Source of the DNA: Nocardia sp. NBC_01730
Lineage (GTDB): Bacteria > Actinomycetota > Actinomycetes > Mycobacteriales > Mycobacteriaceae
Reading direction: 5' to 3'
Assembly: GCF_035920445.1 (NCBI RefSeq)
Contig: NZ_CP109162.1
Location: 7,812,001 to 7,876,000 of the forward strand
DNA length: 64,000 bases
How positions within the stretch are numbered: position 1 is the first letter of the stretch; each line of letters opens with the position of its first letter. Position numbers and translations under genes: made by a program. The notes under the pieces are model-generated. The model was not told the DNA's origin. It ran no database searches and was given only the letters and a program-made list of their open reading frames with translations. Positions 43,291-52,216 of this stretch are shown here, piece after piece.

Positions 43291-44874
43291 ATGCCCTACG
43301 TCGTCACCCAGTCCTGCTGCAGCGACGCGTCCTGCGTGTACGCCTGCCCGGTCAACTGCATCCATCCCACACCCGACGAACCGGACTTTCTGACGGCGGA
43401 GATGCTGTACGTGGACCCCGAGGCGTGCGTCGACTGCGGCGCCTGTGCCAGCGCGTGCCCGGTCGACGCCATCGTGTCATCGAAGAAGCTGACCGAGGAG
43501 CAGAAGCCGTTCATCGAGATCAACGCGGACTTCTACCGCCAGACGCGCCCGCGCCCGCTGCTGGCGCGCCCGGTCCCCGCCGCGGAGATTCATACCGAGC
43601 GGCAGCCGCTCCGGGTAGCGATCGTGGGGTCAGGGCCGTCGGCGATCTACGCGGCCGACGAGTTGCTGACGCAGCCCGATGTGTCGGTGACCGTGTTCGA
43701 TCGGCTGCCGGTGCCCTACGGGCTCGCCAGGCACGGCGTCGCGCCCGACCACGCCAAGACCCGCAAGGTCAGCGAACTGTTCGACGTGATCTCGGCGCAG
43801 CCGGGGTTCGGGTCATACCTGAATGTCGAGATCGGGGCACACATTTCGCAGGCCGAACTGCTCGACCACTTCCACGCGGTGATCTACGCGGTGGGTGCGT
43901 CGTCGGATCGCAAACTCGGCATCCCGGGTGAACGGCTGGCGGGCAGCGTCTCGGCCACCGACTTCGTCGCCTGGTACAACGGGCATCCCGATCACGCCGC
44001 CCGCGTCTTCGACTTGTCCGGGCAGCGTGCGGTGATCGTCGGCAACGGCAACGTCGCCTTGGACGTGGCGCGCATTCTGACCAGCGACCCCGACGCGCTG
44101 GCCGACACCGATATCGCCCCCTACGCGCTGCGCGCGTTGCGGGAGAGCAAGCTCGAGGAAGTGGTCGTGCTCGGCCGCCGCGGTCCGCTCGAATCCGCGT
44201 TCACCGTGCCGGAATTCGTCGGACTGCTCGGCTCCGATGCGGACGTCGTGATCGAGGGCGAGCTACCCGAGCTCGGTGCGGAGCTGCCCTATCAGGTCGA
44301 ACAGAAGCTGCGGTTGCTGCACAGCCTGCGCACCCGCCCGGGCGGCAAGGGCAAGCGGATCGTGTTCCGGTACCTGTCCGCACCCACCGGGATTCTCGGC
44401 ACCGACCGGGTGACCGGCATCGAGGTCGGCCGCACCGACCTCGTCATCGATCCGGACGGACGCGTCCGCGCGGTGGCGACGGGAGCGACCGATCGGCTCG
44501 ACGCGGGCTTGGTCCTCACCTCGGTCGGCTACCGCGGCGTTCCGGTGCCAGGTCTGCCGTTCGACGAGAGCGCGGCCGTGATTCCGAACCAGGACGGGCG
44601 GGTGCTGGACCGCGTAGGCGGTGCGGTGCTGCCGGGCAGCTACGTCACCGGCTGGATCAAGCGCGGTCCCACCGGCTTCATCGGCACCAACAAGTCCTGC
44701 GCGCAGGAGACGGTGCGGCAGCTCGCCGCGGACTTCAACGCGGGCCGGCTGCCCGAACCCACCGGCACCGCGGCGGAGTTCGACCGCCTGGTGCGTCGGC
44801 GTCGGCCCGCGGTCCACGCCGGGGGAGCCGTCGCTCGCCCGAGCCGGGTCCGCCGTCTGCTGGCCCGCACCTGA
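43291..44874 (+). CDS. Ferredoxin fused to ferredoxin-NADP reductase (FprB-like)
   Basis: The 527-residue protein has an N-terminal 7Fe-type ferredoxin (CCSDASCVYACPVNC and CVDCGACASACPVDA) joined to an adrenodoxin-reductase-like flavoprotein. The FAD motif is VAIVGSGPSAIYAADEL, followed by PVPYGLARHGVAPDH, the NADPH motif AVIVGNGNVALDVARIL, and GPTGFIGTNKSCAQETV near the end. It resembles M. tuberculosis FprB (Rv0886). The gene directly follows the AurF-type oxygenase, so it probably reduces that diiron enzyme. A perfect hairpin terminator follows. Confidence 0.93.
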   Translation: MPYVVTQSCCSDASCVYACPVNCIHPTPDEPDFLTAEMLYVDPEACVDCGACASACPVDAIVSSKKLTEEQKPFIEINADFYRQTRPRPLLARPVPAAEIHTERQPLRVAIVGSGPSAIYAADELLTQPDVSVTVFDRLPVPYGLARHGVAPDHAKTRKVSELFDVISAQPGFGSYLNVEIGAHISQAELLDHFHAVIYAVGASSDRKLGIPGERLAGSVSATDFVAWYNGHPDHAARVFDLSGQRAVIVGNGNVALDVARILTSDPDALADTDIAPYALRALRESKLEEVVVLGRRGPLESAFTVPEFVGLLGSDADVVIEGELPELGAELPYQVEQKLRLLHSLRTRPGGKGKRIVFRYLSAPTGILGTDRVTGIEVGRTDLVIDPDGRVRAVATGATDRLDAGLVLTSVGYRGVPVPGLPFDESAAVIPNQDGRVLDRVGGAVLPGSYVTGWIKRGPTGFIGTNKSCAQETVRQLAADFNAGRLPEPTGTAAEFDRLVRRRRPAVHAGGAVARPSRVRRLLART

Positions 44875-44884
44875 CCGAAGCCCG

Positions 44885-44917
44885 CCTCGAGGTACCACCA
44901 CCGCCGGTACCTCGAGG
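44885..44917. terminator. Bidirectional terminator between convergent genes
   Basis: CCTCGAGGTACC at 44885-44896 pairs perfectly with 44906-44917 (12 bp, 9-nt loop), between the FprB-like gene and the convergent SDR gene. A second palindrome, ATATCGCGATAT, follows at 44922-44933. Confidence 0.8.
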
Positions 44918-45032
44918 TCCCATATCGCGATATTTCGCTTCGAGCGTCCGCTGTTTCGGCCACAGGCCCACGCGATGAAGGCGTGGATCAGGTGTCCGGC
45001 CTTCGGCGCTCGCGGCGACCGAACCTGGATGG

Positions 45033-45794
45033 TCAGCGCGCGGTGAACCCGCCGTCGACGGCCAGCGCCGCACCGGTGACGAAGCTCGCCTCGCGGCTGA
45101 GCAGGTACGCGCAGAACGACGCGATCTCCTCCGGCGTGCTGATCCGGCCCAGCGGGTGCAGCGCCGCGATGGTCGCCACACCCTCGGGCGTCGCACCCAT
45201 CGAGTTCCGGAACGCCGGTGTGTCTACCGCCCCGGACACCAGTGCGTTGACCCGAATACCCTTGTCGGCAGCCTCCAACGCCACCGCCCTGGTCAACCCG
45301 ACCACGCCGTGCTTGGCCGCCACATACGGCGCCACCGAGCCCATTCCGACCACACCGAGATTCGAGGCGTTGTTCAGGATTGCCCCGCCGCCTGAGGCGA
45401 CCAGCGCGGGAACCTGGTGCCGCAGGCCGTAGTACACACTGGTGAGGTTGAGCTCCAAGTCGGCGCGCCAGCCCGGCTCCTCGATCGCTTCGATCGGCCC
45501 GAACGCGTGCACTGCGCCCGCATTGTTGAATGCCGCGTCCAGACGGCCGTACTCGGACAGCGCCGCCTGGGTCAGACGCGCCACGTCCTGCTCCACCGTG
45601 ACATCGGTCGGCACGAATAGCGCCCGGCCACCGGACGCGCGGATGTCGGCGGCCACCTGTTCGCCCGCGTCCTTGCCACGCGCGCCGAGCACGACCGCGG
45701 CGCCTTCGCTCGCGACCCGCATCGCCACCGCCTTGCCCACTCCCGAGCTGGCGCCGGTGACCAGGACGACCTGCTCGGCGAATCGTGTTCCCAT
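45033..45794 (-). CDS. Short-chain dehydrogenase/reductase
   Basis: This NAD(P)-dependent oxidoreductase has 253 residues. The cofactor motif is TGASSGVG near the start, followed by NNAGAVHAFG, the catalytic Ser in ILNNASNLG, and Tyr-Lys in YVAAK. The C-terminal end EASFVTGAALAVDGGFTAR is typical of classical SDRs of the FabG type. The ATG at 45794 has AAAGGGAGTGGAGAG upstream. It is a stand-alone gene. The substrate is unknown. Confidence 0.92.
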   Translation of the reverse strand: MGTRFAEQVVLVTGASSGVGKAVAMRVASEGAAVVLGARGKDAGEQVAADIRASGGRALFVPTDVTVEQDVARLTQAALSEYGRLDAAFNNAGAVHAFGPIEAIEEPGWRADLELNLTSVYYGLRHQVPALVASGGGAILNNASNLGVVGMGSVAPYVAAKHGVVGLTRAVALEAADKGIRVNALVSGAVDTPAFRNSMGATPEGVATIAALHPLGRISTPEEIASFCAYLLSREASFVTGAALAVDGGFTAR

Positions 45795-46299
45795 CTCTCC
45801 ACTCCCTTTCCACTCGCGCGATCTCACCTCGGCGGTGGGTCGCGCTGTCGAGTCAAGCGGTCGGGAGCGGCCGGGGCTGGCGTATATCGGACTTCGCGTT
45901 TGACGTATCAATAGTCGCTCCAGCGTGGCCGCTCCATGAAATCCCCTGCGGCGGCAATGATCTGGTTACCGACCGGTAGGTGTCGACCACGTGGTGTGGT
46001 TCTGGCCGGGAAAGCCGTCCTCCGGTTGGGTTAAGGCCGCAATATGTCAATCGCTATGAAGTAGCGGAAACATGCGGTGTGCAGTCGAATTGGTGTGTCG
46101 AGGGCGCTGAACTCATGTCCTTCAATGCTTCTACCTGGCGATTCAGAGCAATCATCGCGAGCGGCGAAACACTGCATATCAATTGCGCATATGTATTGAC
46201 CCGAAGCAGCTAACCTGTACTCGCTGTTTGGAAGACGACCGCGGCCACATGGTTCTCCGATGTGATGGACGTGGTCACGGTGCGTTGACGGGATAGCAG
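45795..46299. other. AT-richer intergenic region
   Basis: About 500 bp with clearly lower GC than the genes around it and no supported gene. A TTGACC at 46196-46201 could be a -35 element for the Hsp70-like gene downstream. Confidence 0.4.
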
Positions 46300-48786
46300 A
46301 TGGCCACAGGTCTGGGTTTCAGCATCGGTGCAGTGAACTCCGTGACGGCTTCGGTCACCGGAGAGCACACTCGTCCCGTGGTGCGTTCGCGGCGCACTGC
46401 GGTGACATTCGACAGCACAGGTGGGCTCCGTATCGGCGGAATTTCCCAGTTCGCCATGGCGGTGCAGAATTTCGCCGATCTGAGCCGCGACCCGGATCCC
46501 GTGATCGTCGGGGGCCGTATCTGGTCGCCCGCCAACCTCGTTGCCGCGGTGGTGAACGAACTGCGCGCGGCCGAGCCCGGCGCATGCGCGTCCGGTGTCA
46601 TAGCGACCTATCCGGCAAGCTATTCCGACAAGCAGGTCGCGCTGCTGCGCCAGGCACTGGACCTATCCGGGGGAGGTGATGTGCTGCTGGTTCCCGAACC
46701 GGTGGCGGCGGCCGAATGGTTGGAACACGAGCAGGGCCCGCTGAAGTCGAGCTTCGTCCTGGTCTACGACCTCGGCGGCACCAGCCTCGACGTGACCGTC
46801 GTGCGCGTCGGCCCGGATTGGGACAACCATCCGATGATCGGAAAGCCGGTACGCTCCTACGATTTCGGCGGCAGGCCGCTGGGGTCGATGATCGCGCGGT
46901 ACGCCCCGAACGCCACGTCCCGGTCCGCGGGCGTGTCGATGACGTCGATCGTCGACATCGACGGGCTGCGCACCGCACATGTGCAGGACTCGCTCGAGGT
47001 GGTTCGTGCCTGCGTCCGGGAGGCAGGGATCACGATGTCCGACATCGGTCGTGTCCTCCTGGTCGGTGGCGCGTCCCGGCCCGCCGAAGTGGCGTGCACG
47101 CTCGCCGAACTCGGCCGCCCCGTGGTGATTTCGGCTGACCCCGGGCAGACTGTCGCAGCAGGCGCCGCCCTCATGGCGGCGCGGACCATGGCACTCGGCG
47201 CGTCCGGCGGTCGGGCCGTCGCGCCGCGCGTGGCCGTGTTATCCAGCGCCGCTGTGGTTTCCGCGGTCGCCATGTCGGCAGTCACCGTCTTCGGCGGTCC
47301 CACGGTTCCCGACCTGTCGCCGATGCTCGACCGCCTACCGGATATCGACGCGCCGACCGACGCCATGTTGTACGACGCGCGAGGCGAGGCCGCCGAGGCA
47401 TGGTCCTGGATGGCCGGCCCCGTGCGATGGAACTCAGGGCAGGTGATGCCCTCGTTCGTTTCGCCGCGAGCCTCCGCGTACAGCCGGTTCATCAAGCCGG
47501 CGCCCCGCAGCACGACGTATGGCCCTTCGGCGCCCGACTCTCCGGGCGGCTCGCATCGCGAACCTCGAACCTGCTGCGGCCCGGAGGGATCCCGAGGCGG
47601 GACGTATTCGAACCCGGCCTATTTCGTAAACCCACTGCCGTTCGGTCCGTTCGTCCACCGCATTCCTGAAGTCCCCGATCAGCCGCCGGTGCCTGCTCAG
47701 CCGCCGGTGCCTGCTCAGCCGCCGGTGCCTGCTCAGCCGCCGGTGCCTGCTCAGCCGCCGGTGCCTGCTCAGCCGCCGGTGCCCGCTCAGCCTCCCGTGC
47801 CCGGTCGGCCGCCGGTACCTGCTCAGCCGCCGGTGCCTGCTCAGCCGCCGGTGCCCGCTCAGCCTCCCGTGCCCGGTCGGCCGCCGGTACCTGCTCGGCC
47901 GCCCGCGTCGGGTACCGAGACGCCGCCCGCACCGTCTGTAGGGGTGCCGGTCCCGGCACCGGGCGCGACCGCACCCGCGCCCCAGCCAGGTTCGAGACCT
48001 CAGGTCCCGAATCCCGGGTCCACCCCGACCGTCCCCGGCGCGACAACGCCGGGTCATTCGACCGACGCTCCATCCCCCGGGGGTGTGTCCGGCACTCCGG
48101 CATCCGGAACGGATGGTGGAAACCAGGGCGGCTCCTCCGGCACGACCTCACCGGGCGACTCCTCCTCCGGCGGCGCTTCAACCGGTGGCGCGTCGTCGGA
48201 AACGTCTGATGGAACCTCAACCGGTGGAACATCTTCGGGCAACGGCACCCCCGGCAGTACCACCTCCGGAGGTTTCTCGACAGGTGGTTCCTCCTCGGAC
48301 AGTTCTACTGGTGGTCCCGCGGGTGCGTCGTCGGGTAATTCCACAGGAGGAACGTCGACCGGTGGCTCCACGTCGGGTGGTAGTTCTGGGCGTCCGTCTT
48401 CCGGTGGTGCGTCTTCGGCCGGAAACTTGCCGGGCGGTTCGTCTTCCGGTGGTGCGGCGGGGCGTCCTGGTTTGGGCGGGGGGTCGACCTCCGGCGGTGC
48501 GTCGTCCGGTGGGTCTACGTCGGGTGGTGGTACTGGGCGTCCGTCTTCCGGTGGTGCGTCTTCGGCCGGAAACTTGCCGGGCGGTTCGTCTTCCGGTGGT
48601 GCGGCGGGGCGTCCTGGTTTGGGCGGGGGGTCGACCTCCGGCGGTGCGTCGTCCGGTGGGTCTACGTCGGGTGGTAGTTCTGGGCGTCCGTCTTCCGGTG
48701 GTGCGTCTTCGGCCGGAAACTCGCCGGGCGGTTCGTTTTCCGGTGGCGTCGGTGGCGCAGGCGGGGGCGGGGCTCGCGGTCGTTAG
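46300..48786 (+). CDS. Hsp70-like protein with membrane helix and long Pro- then Ser/Gly-rich tail
   Basis: The 828-residue protein is a paralogue of the one at 40976. The N-terminal 300 residues are an Hsp70-type ATPase-like domain: MATGLGFSIGAVNSV at the start, VPEPVAAAEWLEHE, VYDLGGTSLDVTVVRVG and VLLVGGASRPAEV. A membrane segment (RVAVLSSAAVVSAVAMSAVT) lies at about 310-330. The rest is extracytoplasmic if the helix spans the membrane: about 130 ordinary residues, a run of QPPVPA repeats (about 461-534), then Ser/Gly/Thr-rich sequence with 49-residue repeats to the end. The substrate-binding half of Hsp70 is absent. This may be a sensor or cell-wall-spanning protein; the function is unknown. 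Confidence 0.82.
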   Translation: MATGLGFSIGAVNSVTASVTGEHTRPVVRSRRTAVTFDSTGGLRIGGISQFAMAVQNFADLSRDPDPVIVGGRIWSPANLVAAVVNELRAAEPGACASGVIATYPASYSDKQVALLRQALDLSGGGDVLLVPEPVAAAEWLEHEQGPLKSSFVLVYDLGGTSLDVTVVRVGPDWDNHPMIGKPVRSYDFGGRPLGSMIARYAPNATSRSAGVSMTSIVDIDGLRTAHVQDSLEVVRACVREAGITMSDIGRVLLVGGASRPAEVACTLAELGRPVVISADPGQTVAAGAALMAARTMALGASGGRAVAPRVAVLSSAAVVSAVAMSAVTVFGGPTVPDLSPMLDRLPDIDAPTDAMLYDARGEAAEAWSWMAGPVRWNSGQVMPSFVSPRASAYSRFIKPAPRSTTYGPSAPDSPGGSHREPRTCCGPEGSRGGTYSNPAYFVNPLPFGPFVHRIPEVPDQPPVPAQPPVPAQPPVPAQPPVPAQPPVPAQPPVPAQPPVPGRPPVPAQPPVPAQPPVPAQPPVPGRPPVPARPPASGTETPPAPSVGVPVPAPGATAPAPQPGSRPQVPNPGSTPTVPGATTPGHSTDAPSPGGVSGTPASGTDGGNQGGSSGTTSPGDSSSGGASTGGASSETSDGTSTGGTSSGNGTPGSTTSGGFSTGGSSSDSSTGGPAGASSGNSTGGTSTGGSTSGGSSGRPSSGGASSAGNLPGGSSSGGAAGRPGLGGGSTSGGASSGGSTSGGGTGRPSSGGASSAGNLPGGSSSGGAAGRPGLGGGSTSGGASSGGSTSGGSSGRPSSGGASSAGNSPGGSFSGGVGGAGGGGARGR
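47680..47902 (+). repeat. 18-bp tandem repeats encoding QPPVPA
   Basis: About twelve units of the 18-bp string CAGCCGCCGGTGCCTGCT and close variants occur in frame, some reading RPPVPA or QPPVPG. They form a rigid Pro-rich spacer, as seen in wall-spanning proteins. Confidence 0.9.
48388..48760 (+). repeat. 147-bp tandem repeats in the Ser/Gly-rich tail
   Basis: Units start at 48388, 48535 and 48682 (the last is partial), period 147 bp or 49 codons, almost identical at the DNA level. Each begins GRPSSGGASSAGNLPGGSSS. The near identity indicates recent expansion or active homogenisation. Confidence 0.92.
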
Positions 48787-48884
48787 ACCCTGGCCGAGTC
48801 GGCGCCGAATCCTCGGGCGCGAGTGGAGATCTCGGTGTTGTTGATCTGCTGACGAGCGCCGGGCTCCGGAGGCACAATGGGCTG

Positions 48885-49679
48885 GTGGTATCCGGGGGAC
48901 CCCAGCTGATCGCGCTGGACGTGGATGGGACGCTGCTGGACACCGGGACACCGGTCAGTGCGCGCGTGATCGCTGCCGTGCGCGGGGCCGTCGAGGCAGG
49001 CGCGCATGTCGTGGTGACGACCGGGCGCACCCTGCTGACGACGCGTCCGGTGCTCACCGAACTCGGTTTGTACGAAGGGCACGCGTTGTGCTCGAACGGT
49101 GCGGTGCACATCGACGTGGCGAAGGCGGAGCCGGTCGCCGTGCAGGCCTTCGACCCCGCACCGGCCGTCACCGCGCTGCGTGCGCTGTTCCCGGAAATGA
49201 TCTTCGCCGTGGAGAAGGTCGGCATCGGAACCTGGGCCACCGGTATCAGTCCGGGCGAGTTCTCGATCGGGGAGTACCTGCTCGTCGACCACCACGCGTT
49301 GAGCAGCGAACCCACCCCGCGGCTGAACGGCTGGTGGCCGGCCGGTTCGCTGGCGGAGATGCTCCGTGCGCTGCGCACCCTCCAGGTGCCGGGAGCGAGC
49401 TGGGTGCACGGTGAGTTCGGCCCGTGGCTGACCGTCGCCCGTCAGGGTGTGTCCAAGGGGTGGGCGCTGGAGCGGCTGCGCATGTCCCTCGGCATTCCGC
49501 ACGACGCGACCTTGGCTATCGGCGACGGCTACAACGACCGCGAGATGCTCCGTTGGGCAGCGCATTCCGTGGCGATGGCGAATGCCCCCGCAGAAGTGCA
49601 GAGCCTTGCCGACGAGGTCACAGACCACGTACTCGAGGACGGCGTCGCGACCGTATTGGAGCGTTGGTTCCATGCCTGA
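48885..49679 (+). CDS. HAD-family hydrolase, Cof type
   Basis: The 264-residue phosphatase is of the HAD IIB subfamily. Motif I is LIALDVDGTLLDT, motif II is VVTTGRT, the conserved Lys is in RQGVSKGWALERL, and motif IV is IGDGYNDREMLRWAAHSVAM. Such enzymes dephosphorylate sugar phosphates or related metabolites. The GTG at 48885 lies 6 nt after CACAAT, possibly a weak leaderless -10. Confidence 0.9.
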   Translation: MVSGGPQLIALDVDGTLLDTGTPVSARVIAAVRGAVEAGAHVVVTTGRTLLTTRPVLTELGLYEGHALCSNGAVHIDVAKAEPVAVQAFDPAPAVTALRALFPEMIFAVEKVGIGTWATGISPGEFSIGEYLLVDHHALSSEPTPRLNGWWPAGSLAEMLRALRTLQVPGASWVHGEFGPWLTVARQGVSKGWALERLRMSLGIPHDATLAIGDGYNDREMLRWAAHSVAMANAPAEVQSLADEVTDHVLEDGVATVLERWFHA

Positions 49680-49740
49680 CGTGGTCGCCCTTTCGTCGGC
49701 TCACGCCGATCGTGGTCGGAGTGGTGAAAGCATGGACTGC

Positions 49741-50505
49741 TCAGGCCAGGTCGATCCGGACCGCGATCGGCGTGGTCGGCTGTAGCGAACCATCGGTGGG
49801 TTCGGTGGTGATCACGACGAACGCGGTGTCGTCGCGCAGGTCGGCCACCTGCTCGGTGCGCCCGCCCGCGGTGTGCATCATTCCGGCCGATCGCGGTGCG
49901 CCTGCGGTGGGAATCAGCCACAGCTGGTAGCCGTGTTCGCGGTCCAGCGTGGGCAGGCCGACGGCCGAGACGACCATCTTGCCCGCACTGTGCGACACCA
50001 GTGCTGTTGCCGAGCCGCCCTCGGTCACCACAGTGCCCTTGCGGGTGACGGTATCGGCCGCACTGCGCACCTGCTCCGTTGCGACTGTGGCGTCACCGTT
50101 CGCGGCCCGACCGACCAGCGCGTACCCGGCGATCGTCACGAGCGCGACCGCCACCGCCGTCGCGGTGCCGATCACGACTTGCGTCGCCCACGGGTGGCGG
50201 GCGGGCAGCGGTGCGGTGTCGTCGTCCCTGAACAGCTCCAGCGGCGGCAGGATGTGCGTATGGCCGAGCGCGTCGGGTTGGGGCAGGATGCCGGCGCGGC
50301 CGAGTACGTCGAGCGGTGGCATGATCCGGGTCGAGTCCAGCTCGTCACGTCCTTCGGCGGACAACTCCCCGCGTGTGCGGCTATCGGCGAGCGCCCGGTC
50401 CTGCATGGACTTGTCGTCCCCATGGACCATGTCCGGGGTGTTTGCTGTGCCGGTGACGCCATCGGCGCCCAAGGCGCCGTGTACTGCTCGGGCGCGGATG
50501 ACCAT
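49741..50505 (-). CDS. Anti-sigma factor domain protein (RskA C-terminal type)
   Basis: In this 254-residue protein, the N-terminal 110 residues are cytosolic and polar, one membrane helix follows (VVIGTATAVAVALVTIAGYA), and the extracytoplasmic C-terminal domain matches the RskA anti-sigma-K domain (VVSAVGLPTLDREHGYQLWL, then GAPRSAGMM). The usual N-terminal anti-sigma zinc domain is not recognisable and no sigma factor gene is adjacent, so the cytosolic partner is unclear. The ATG at 50505 has GGAAGGA 6 nt upstream. Confidence 0.75.
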   Translation of the reverse strand: MVIRARAVHGALGADGVTGTANTPDMVHGDDKSMQDRALADSRTRGELSAEGRDELDSTRIMPPLDVLGRAGILPQPDALGHTHILPPLELFRDDDTAPLPARHPWATQVVIGTATAVAVALVTIAGYALVGRAANGDATVATEQVRSAADTVTRKGTVVTEGGSATALVSHSAGKMVVSAVGLPTLDREHGYQLWLIPTAGAPRSAGMMHTAGGRTEQVADLRDDTAFVVITTEPTDGSLQPTTPIAVRIDLA

Positions 50506-50733
50506 ACGGTGTCCTTCCAAGCCTGACCAAGCCGGATGCCGTCTGTGCAGCGACGGCGGGTGTGCGGCCGATCATATGACGAAGATCGAACCGCAACCAT
50601 TTGGTTACCCGGCGCGCCGCCGATGTCGTCCCACCTGAGATGGTGTCGCGGTGTAGGCGACCGGTTGGGAAGCGTTGCGGGGCACGGCGCCCGCAAACGA
50701 ATACCCGCCCGGCGCCATCCGCCGCGGCTCGGG

Positions 50734-51144
50734 TTACGCCGGGCCGGTTTCGGCGAGGATCTCGAGGTAGTGCGGGTTCGTCATCAGGCCGAGGACGTTG
50801 CCGAACGGGTCGACCACAGAGGCGGTCACGAAACCTGTGCCTGCGCCGCGCTCGGTGATGGGGTCATACTCCTTCGCGCCGAGCTCGAGCAGCCGGTCGA
50901 CCGTTGCCCGCAGATCGTCGACATGCCAGTTGACGATGGCGCCGCCCGGCTCGTTGCGCGCACCCGCCGGCGCGTAGGCGCGGTTCACGATGCCGAATTC
51001 GTGTTGGTAGTCGCCGATGCGGAACTCGTAGTAGCCGTTGGGAACATGGAAGTAGGGCTCGACGCCCAGGAACTCGGTGTACCAGTCCTTCGCGGCCTCC
51101 AGGTCGTCGGCGTAAAAGGTGCTCGTCGCCATTCCTCGCAGCAT
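50734..51144 (-). CDS. VOC family protein (glyoxalase/bleomycin-resistance fold)
   Basis: The 136-residue protein has two beta-alpha-beta-beta-beta halves: FYADDLEAAKDWYTEFLGVE in the first and VDDLRATVDRLLELGAKEYD with VVDPFGNVLGLM in the second. Metal ligands and substrate cannot be deduced. GAAGGAG precedes the ATG at 51144. It is divergent from a WYL-domain regulator, and a perfect palindrome between them is a likely operator. Confidence 0.9.
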   Translation of the reverse strand: MLRGMATSTFYADDLEAAKDWYTEFLGVEPYFHVPNGYYEFRIGDYQHEFGIVNRAYAPAGARNEPGGAIVNWHVDDLRATVDRLLELGAKEYDPITERGAGTGFVTASVVDPFGNVLGLMTNPHYLEILAETGPA

Positions 51145-51198
51145 GTCAGATCTCCTTCGGTGTGCTCGTTCGTGTTTGTGAAACCATCATCCGACTTG

Positions 51199-51221
51199 AA
51201 GTGCTCATCAAATGAGCACTT
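51199..51221. promoter_or_regulatory. Perfect 23-bp palindrome between the VOC and WYL genes
   Basis: AAGTGCTCAT and ATGAGCACTT are separated by CAA, with no mismatch. It lies 20 bp before the regulator start and 55 bp before the VOC gene start, the place for an operator that controls both. Confidence 0.75.
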
Positions 51222-51241
51222 TTTTCGGCAGAATTGTGTGC

Positions 51242-52216
51242 ATGCGAGCGGACAGATTGGTGGCGATCCTGCTGATGATGCAGACCCGCGGACGGGTGAC
51301 CGCCGCGCAGGTCGCCACGGAACTCGAGACCTCGGTGGCCACCGCGCGCCGCGATCTCGAGGCGCTGTCGGCGGCCGGTGTGCCGGTGTACCCGCAGCCC
51401 GGTCGCGGCGGTGGCTGGACGCTGGTCGGCGGTGCGCGCACCGACCTGAGCGGGTTGACCGCGGGGGAGGCGCGTGCGTTGTTCCTGCTGGCAGGTCCGT
51501 CCGCGGGCGCGGTGCCGGAGGTGAAATCAGCGCTGCGCAAACTGGTCCGGGCGCTGCCGCAACCCTTTCGCGGAGACGCGGAGGCGGCGGCCGACGCCAT
51601 CGTGATCGACCAGGCCCGCTGGGGTGCGAACGACCGGCAGCTGCCGCCGGTCGTGACCTTGCTGCAGCGAGCGGTGGTGCAGCGCACCAAGGTTCGGCTG
51701 CACTACGCCGACCGGGCAGGCGAGCGCTCCGAGCGTCTCGTCGACCCATGGGGTCTGGTCGACAAGGACGCCATCTGGTACTTGGTGGCTGGAACCGAGC
51801 GTGGGCAGCGGACCTTTTGTGTCGATCGCATCGCAGAGGCGATCCCGACCGACGAAAAGTCGCACCGCCCCGCCGGTTTCGATCTTTCTGTCGCTTGGGA
51901 GCAGGTGGTCGACGAGATGGAACAGCGCCGCGCGACCACCGCCGCGACCGTTCTCGTCCCCGAGCGCCTGCTGCCCGTCCTGCGCGACCAGCAGGGCAGG
52001 AACTGCGTCGTGGACGGCCCCACCGACGACGGCCGCGTCCAGGTCCGCATCACCGCCCCGACCGCGTGGATGATCGCTCAGCAACTGGCCGGATGGGGCG
52101 CTTCGCTCGAAGTCCTCGGTCCGCCCGACGTCCGTGTCGAACTGGCCCGCCTCGGCGCCGAACTGGTCGACCGCTACCGGCCGACCGCTGACGGCCGGAC
52201 GAGCGGGATATGCTGA
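51242..52216 (+). CDS. YafY-type HTH/WYL-domain transcriptional regulator
   Basis: The 324-residue protein has an N-terminal DeoR-like HTH (RVTAAQVATELETSVATARR), then a WYL domain with ERLVDPWGLVDKDAIWYLVA and RTFCVDRIAEAI, and a WCX-like C-terminus (PTAWMIAQQLAGWGASLEVL). WYL regulators bind small ligands or nucleic acid through this domain. The ATG at 51242 was preferred over one at 51212, which lies inside the palindrome. Control of the divergent VOC gene is likely. Confidence 0.92.
   Translation: MRADRLVAILLMMQTRGRVTAAQVATELETSVATARRDLEALSAAGVPVYPQPGRGGGWTLVGGARTDLSGLTAGEARALFLLAGPSAGAVPEVKSALRKLVRALPQPFRGDAEAAADAIVIDQARWGANDRQLPPVVTLLQRAVVQRTKVRLHYADRAGERSERLVDPWGLVDKDAIWYLVAGTERGQRTFCVDRIAEAIPTDEKSHRPAGFDLSVAWEQVVDEMEQRRATTAATVLVPERLLPVLRDQQGRNCVVDGPTDDGRVQVRITAPTAWMIAQQLAGWGASLEVLGPPDVRVELARLGAELVDRYRPTADGRTSGIC

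Noticed and set aside
47680..48760. Regular repeats that might suggest a CRISPR array
   Set aside because: The units are directly adjacent, in frame with a long protein, and have no spacers. They encode QPPVPA and Ser/Gly repeats.
48873..48878. CACAAT as a leaderless -10 before the HAD gene
   Set aside because: Spacing is right (6 nt) but the hexamer breaks the TANNNT rule at its first base, so it is not listed as a feature.
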